A stretch of 7,320 nucleotides of DNA from positions 1 through 7,320 of the forward strand of contig JAEXMK010000145.1 in NCBI GenBank assembly GCA_023444445.1, in the 5' to 3' direction. Below the pieces are notes generated by a model. The model was not told where the DNA came from. It ran no database searches and worked only from the letters and a program-made list of their open reading frames with translations. How positions within the stretch are numbered: position 1 is the first letter of the stretch; each line of letters begins with the position of its first letter. The position numbers and the translations under genes are program-made. This document shows, in pieces, positions 6,225 through 7,320 of the stretch. The DNA comes from Pseudomonadota bacterium. Lineage in GTDB: Bacteria; Pseudomonadota; Alphaproteobacteria; Rhizobiales; Rhizobiaceae.

Positions 6225-7118
6225 TCAGGCGATGCCCCTGCCGCCGGTCACGCCATAGACCTCACCATTGATGAAACTTGCGTCTTGCGAGGCCAGCAGC
6301 ACATAAACGGGGGCCAGTTCCACCGGCTGTCCCGGGCGGCCGAAATCACTGTCCTTGCCGAAATTCTTCACCTTCTCGTCCGGCTGGCCGCCACTTGGCT
6401 GAAGAACCGTCCAGAACGGACCGGGCGCAACGGCATTCGCACGAACACCCTTTTCGATCAGCTGCTTGGCGAGCGCCTTGGTATAAGCGACGATACCCGC
6501 TTTGGTCGTTGCGTAGTCGAGAAGGATGGCGGATGGTTCATAGGCCTGGATGGAGGCGGTGGTGATGACCGACGAACCCGGCTTCAAATGGGGAACGGCC
6601 GCCTGCGCAATCCAGTGCAGCGCATAAAGATTGGTCTTCATGGTGCGGTCGAAATCGCCGGTCGACAATTCTTCGATGCCTTCGCGATATTGCTGTCTTG
6701 CGGCGTTGATGACCAGAATATCCAGCCCGTCGAGATCGCCGGCCGCTTTCTCAACCAGTTCCCGGCACCACGCTTCGTCGGTAATATCGCCCGGCAGCGC
6801 CACCGCGACGCGGCCTTCCGCCTCTATCAACGCCACGACCTCCTCGGCATCGGACTCCTCTTCCGGCAGATAGGATATCGCGACGTCGGCTCCCTCTCGG
6901 GCAAAAGCAATGGCGACCGCGCGGCCGATGCCGGAATCGCCGCCGGTAATCAGCGCCTTTCGCCCGGCAAGCTTGCCGGTGCCCCTGTAGCTCTTTTCAC
7001 CATGGTCGGGGAAAGGCGTCATATTCGTCACCAGACCCGGCATTTCCTGGGTCGGGGTCGAAAAGGGCGGGCGCGGATACTGGCTGCGCGGGTCCTGCGG
7101 CTCGAGGCGGTCTGTCAT
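6225..7118 (-). CDS. SDR family NAD(P)-dependent oxidoreductase, general-stress type
   Basis: This 297-residue protein is a classical short-chain dehydrogenase/reductase with an N-terminal extension of about 48 residues. The extension (DPRSQYPRPPF near 9-19, TPFPDHGE near 34-41) marks the group including E. coli YghA and Bacillus general stress protein 39. The Rossmann cofactor motif TGGDSGIG is at 58-65, INAA at 137-140, and KTN at 161-163. The catalytic residues are S189, Y202 and K206 (YATTK), with PG at 232-233. The fold is complete and the active site intact. The substrate cannot be told from sequence; an aldehyde, ketone or alcohol is possible. GGAGAG lies 6 bases ahead of the ATG. It is the first gene after an exact EcfG promoter and is followed by the 95-aa gene, ku and ligD without a terminator, so it probably heads a stress-induced operon. 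A direct role in DNA repair is not implied. Confidence 0.93.
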   Translation of the reverse strand: MTDRLEPQDPRSQYPRPPFSTPTQEMPGLVTNMTPFPDHGEKSYRGTGKLAGRKALITGGDSGIGRAVAIAFAREGADVAISYLPEEESDAEEVVALIEAEGRVAVALPGDITDEAWCRELVEKAAGDLDGLDILVINAARQQYREGIEELSTGDFDRTMKTNLYALHWIAQAAVPHLKPGSSVITTASIQAYEPSAILLDYATTKAGIVAYTKALAKQLIEKGVRANAVAPGPFWTVLQPSGGQPDEKVKNFGKDSDFGRPGQPVELAPVYVLLASQDASFINGEVYGVTGGRGIA

Positions 7119-7124
7119 CGCGGT

Positions 7125-7130
7125 CTCTCC
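7125..7130 (-). promoter_or_regulatory. Ribosome binding site of the SDR gene
   Basis: GGAGAG on the minus strand lies 6 bases upstream of the ATG at 7118, which fixes the start of the SDR protein. Confidence 0.7.
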
Positions 7131-7243
7131 AATCGATAAAGGTCTATCCTTGGCGCGGTCGTGACACGGGCATCATACTGTCCGGTCAGGCTGCTCGTCG
7201 GTGCCCAGAGAGCACTGCAGCGTAGACGCACCAACGCAACCCT

Positions 7244-7268
7244 AACGATCTGCCTTCGCTCTCGTTCC
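7244..7268 (-). promoter_or_regulatory. EcfG-type general stress promoter of the SDR-95aa-ku-ligD operon
   Basis: On the minus strand GGAAC (7268-7264) is followed after exactly 16 bases by CGTT (7247-7244). This equals the published consensus for the alphaproteobacterial general stress sigma factor (EcfG, called RpoE2 in Sinorhizobium). Orientation and position suit the SDR gene: transcription would begin near 7237, leaving a leader of about 120 bases. The leader holds a 10-codon reading frame (7176-7144) without a good ribosome site. No other promoter-like pair upstream of the operon is convincing. The motif is seen directly; its use by EcfG is inference from the consensus. Confidence 0.75.
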
Positions 7269-7286
7269 ATCGAATATGGGAAAGAC

Positions 7287-7320
7287 GGGGGCGGGCGGGG
7301 GGGGGGGGCGCCGGGGGCGG
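7287..7320. other. Pure G/C tract at the window end, possible assembly artefact
   Basis: The last 34 bases contain only G and C (28 G and 6 C), including an unbroken run of 12 G at 7297-7308. This is unlike all other sequence in the window. It resembles low-quality sequence at a contig edge or polyG read-out, though several G-runs close together could also form a G-quadruplex if real. No gene can be read here. Confidence 0.6.

Noticed and set aside
6171..7139. 322-aa open frame on the plus strand
   Set aside because: It is antisense to the SDR gene, whose cofactor and catalytic motifs are intact, and the translation looks like no known protein.
7144..7176. 10-codon upstream reading frame in the SDR leader (minus strand)
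   Set aside because: It has no convincing ribosome site, no run of a single amino acid as in attenuation leaders, and no pairing structure that would make it regulatory.

Overview
The window looks like chromosomal DNA of an alphaproteobacterium of the order Hyphomicrobiales, most likely Rhizobiaceae (Agrobacterium/Rhizobium/Sinorhizobium type). The basis is moderately high GC, a DUF47-pit gene pair of the rhizobial orfA-pit kind, two diverged Ku genes beside a long DNA ligase D, and a promoter matching the EcfG (general stress response sigma) consensus. No mobile element, CRISPR array, tRNA or rRNA is visible. Genus-level placement is inference.

Layout. (1) 39-1687, plus strand: a two-gene phosphate operon, a DUF47/PhoU-like accessory protein followed by a Pit-family phosphate transporter, overlapping by one base. 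(2) 1688-1773: a spacer holding a 43-nt, nearly perfect hairpin (1705-1747) that also contains an EcfG-like promoter candidate. (3) 1774-2565, plus strand: a first Ku gene. (4) 2569-7118, minus strand: four tightly packed genes transcribed in the order SDR oxidoreductase, unknown 95-aa protein, second Ku, LigD. The stop codons of the first Ku and of LigD face each other only 3 bases apart, inside a small symmetrical terminator-like structure. (5) 7119-7320: the SDR leader and an exact GGAAC-N16-CGTT promoter on the minus strand, ending in a pure G/C tract that may be an assembly artefact.

How the genes fit together. The core is a bacterial non-homologous end-joining (NHEJ) locus. Two Ku proteins would bind broken DNA ends. 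LigD, in the order phosphoesterase-ligase-polymerase, would trim, fill and seal them. The two Ku proteins look degenerate in different places: the plus-strand Ku keeps a canonical N-terminus but has lost the usual C-terminal motif, and the minus-strand Ku shows the reverse. This suggests an obligate heterodimer. The exact EcfG promoter ahead of the SDR gene, and a weaker one ahead of the first Ku, suggest that both Ku subunits and LigD are made under general stress (starvation, desiccation, heat, stationary phase). The SDR belongs to a family rich in general stress proteins, which fits.

Stress-inducible two-Ku NHEJ is, as far as I recall, already described in Sinorhizobium meliloti, so the system is not wholly new. 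The least explained parts are the 95-aa protein translationally coupled to Ku, the reciprocal Ku degeneracy, and the promoter embedded in a hairpin.
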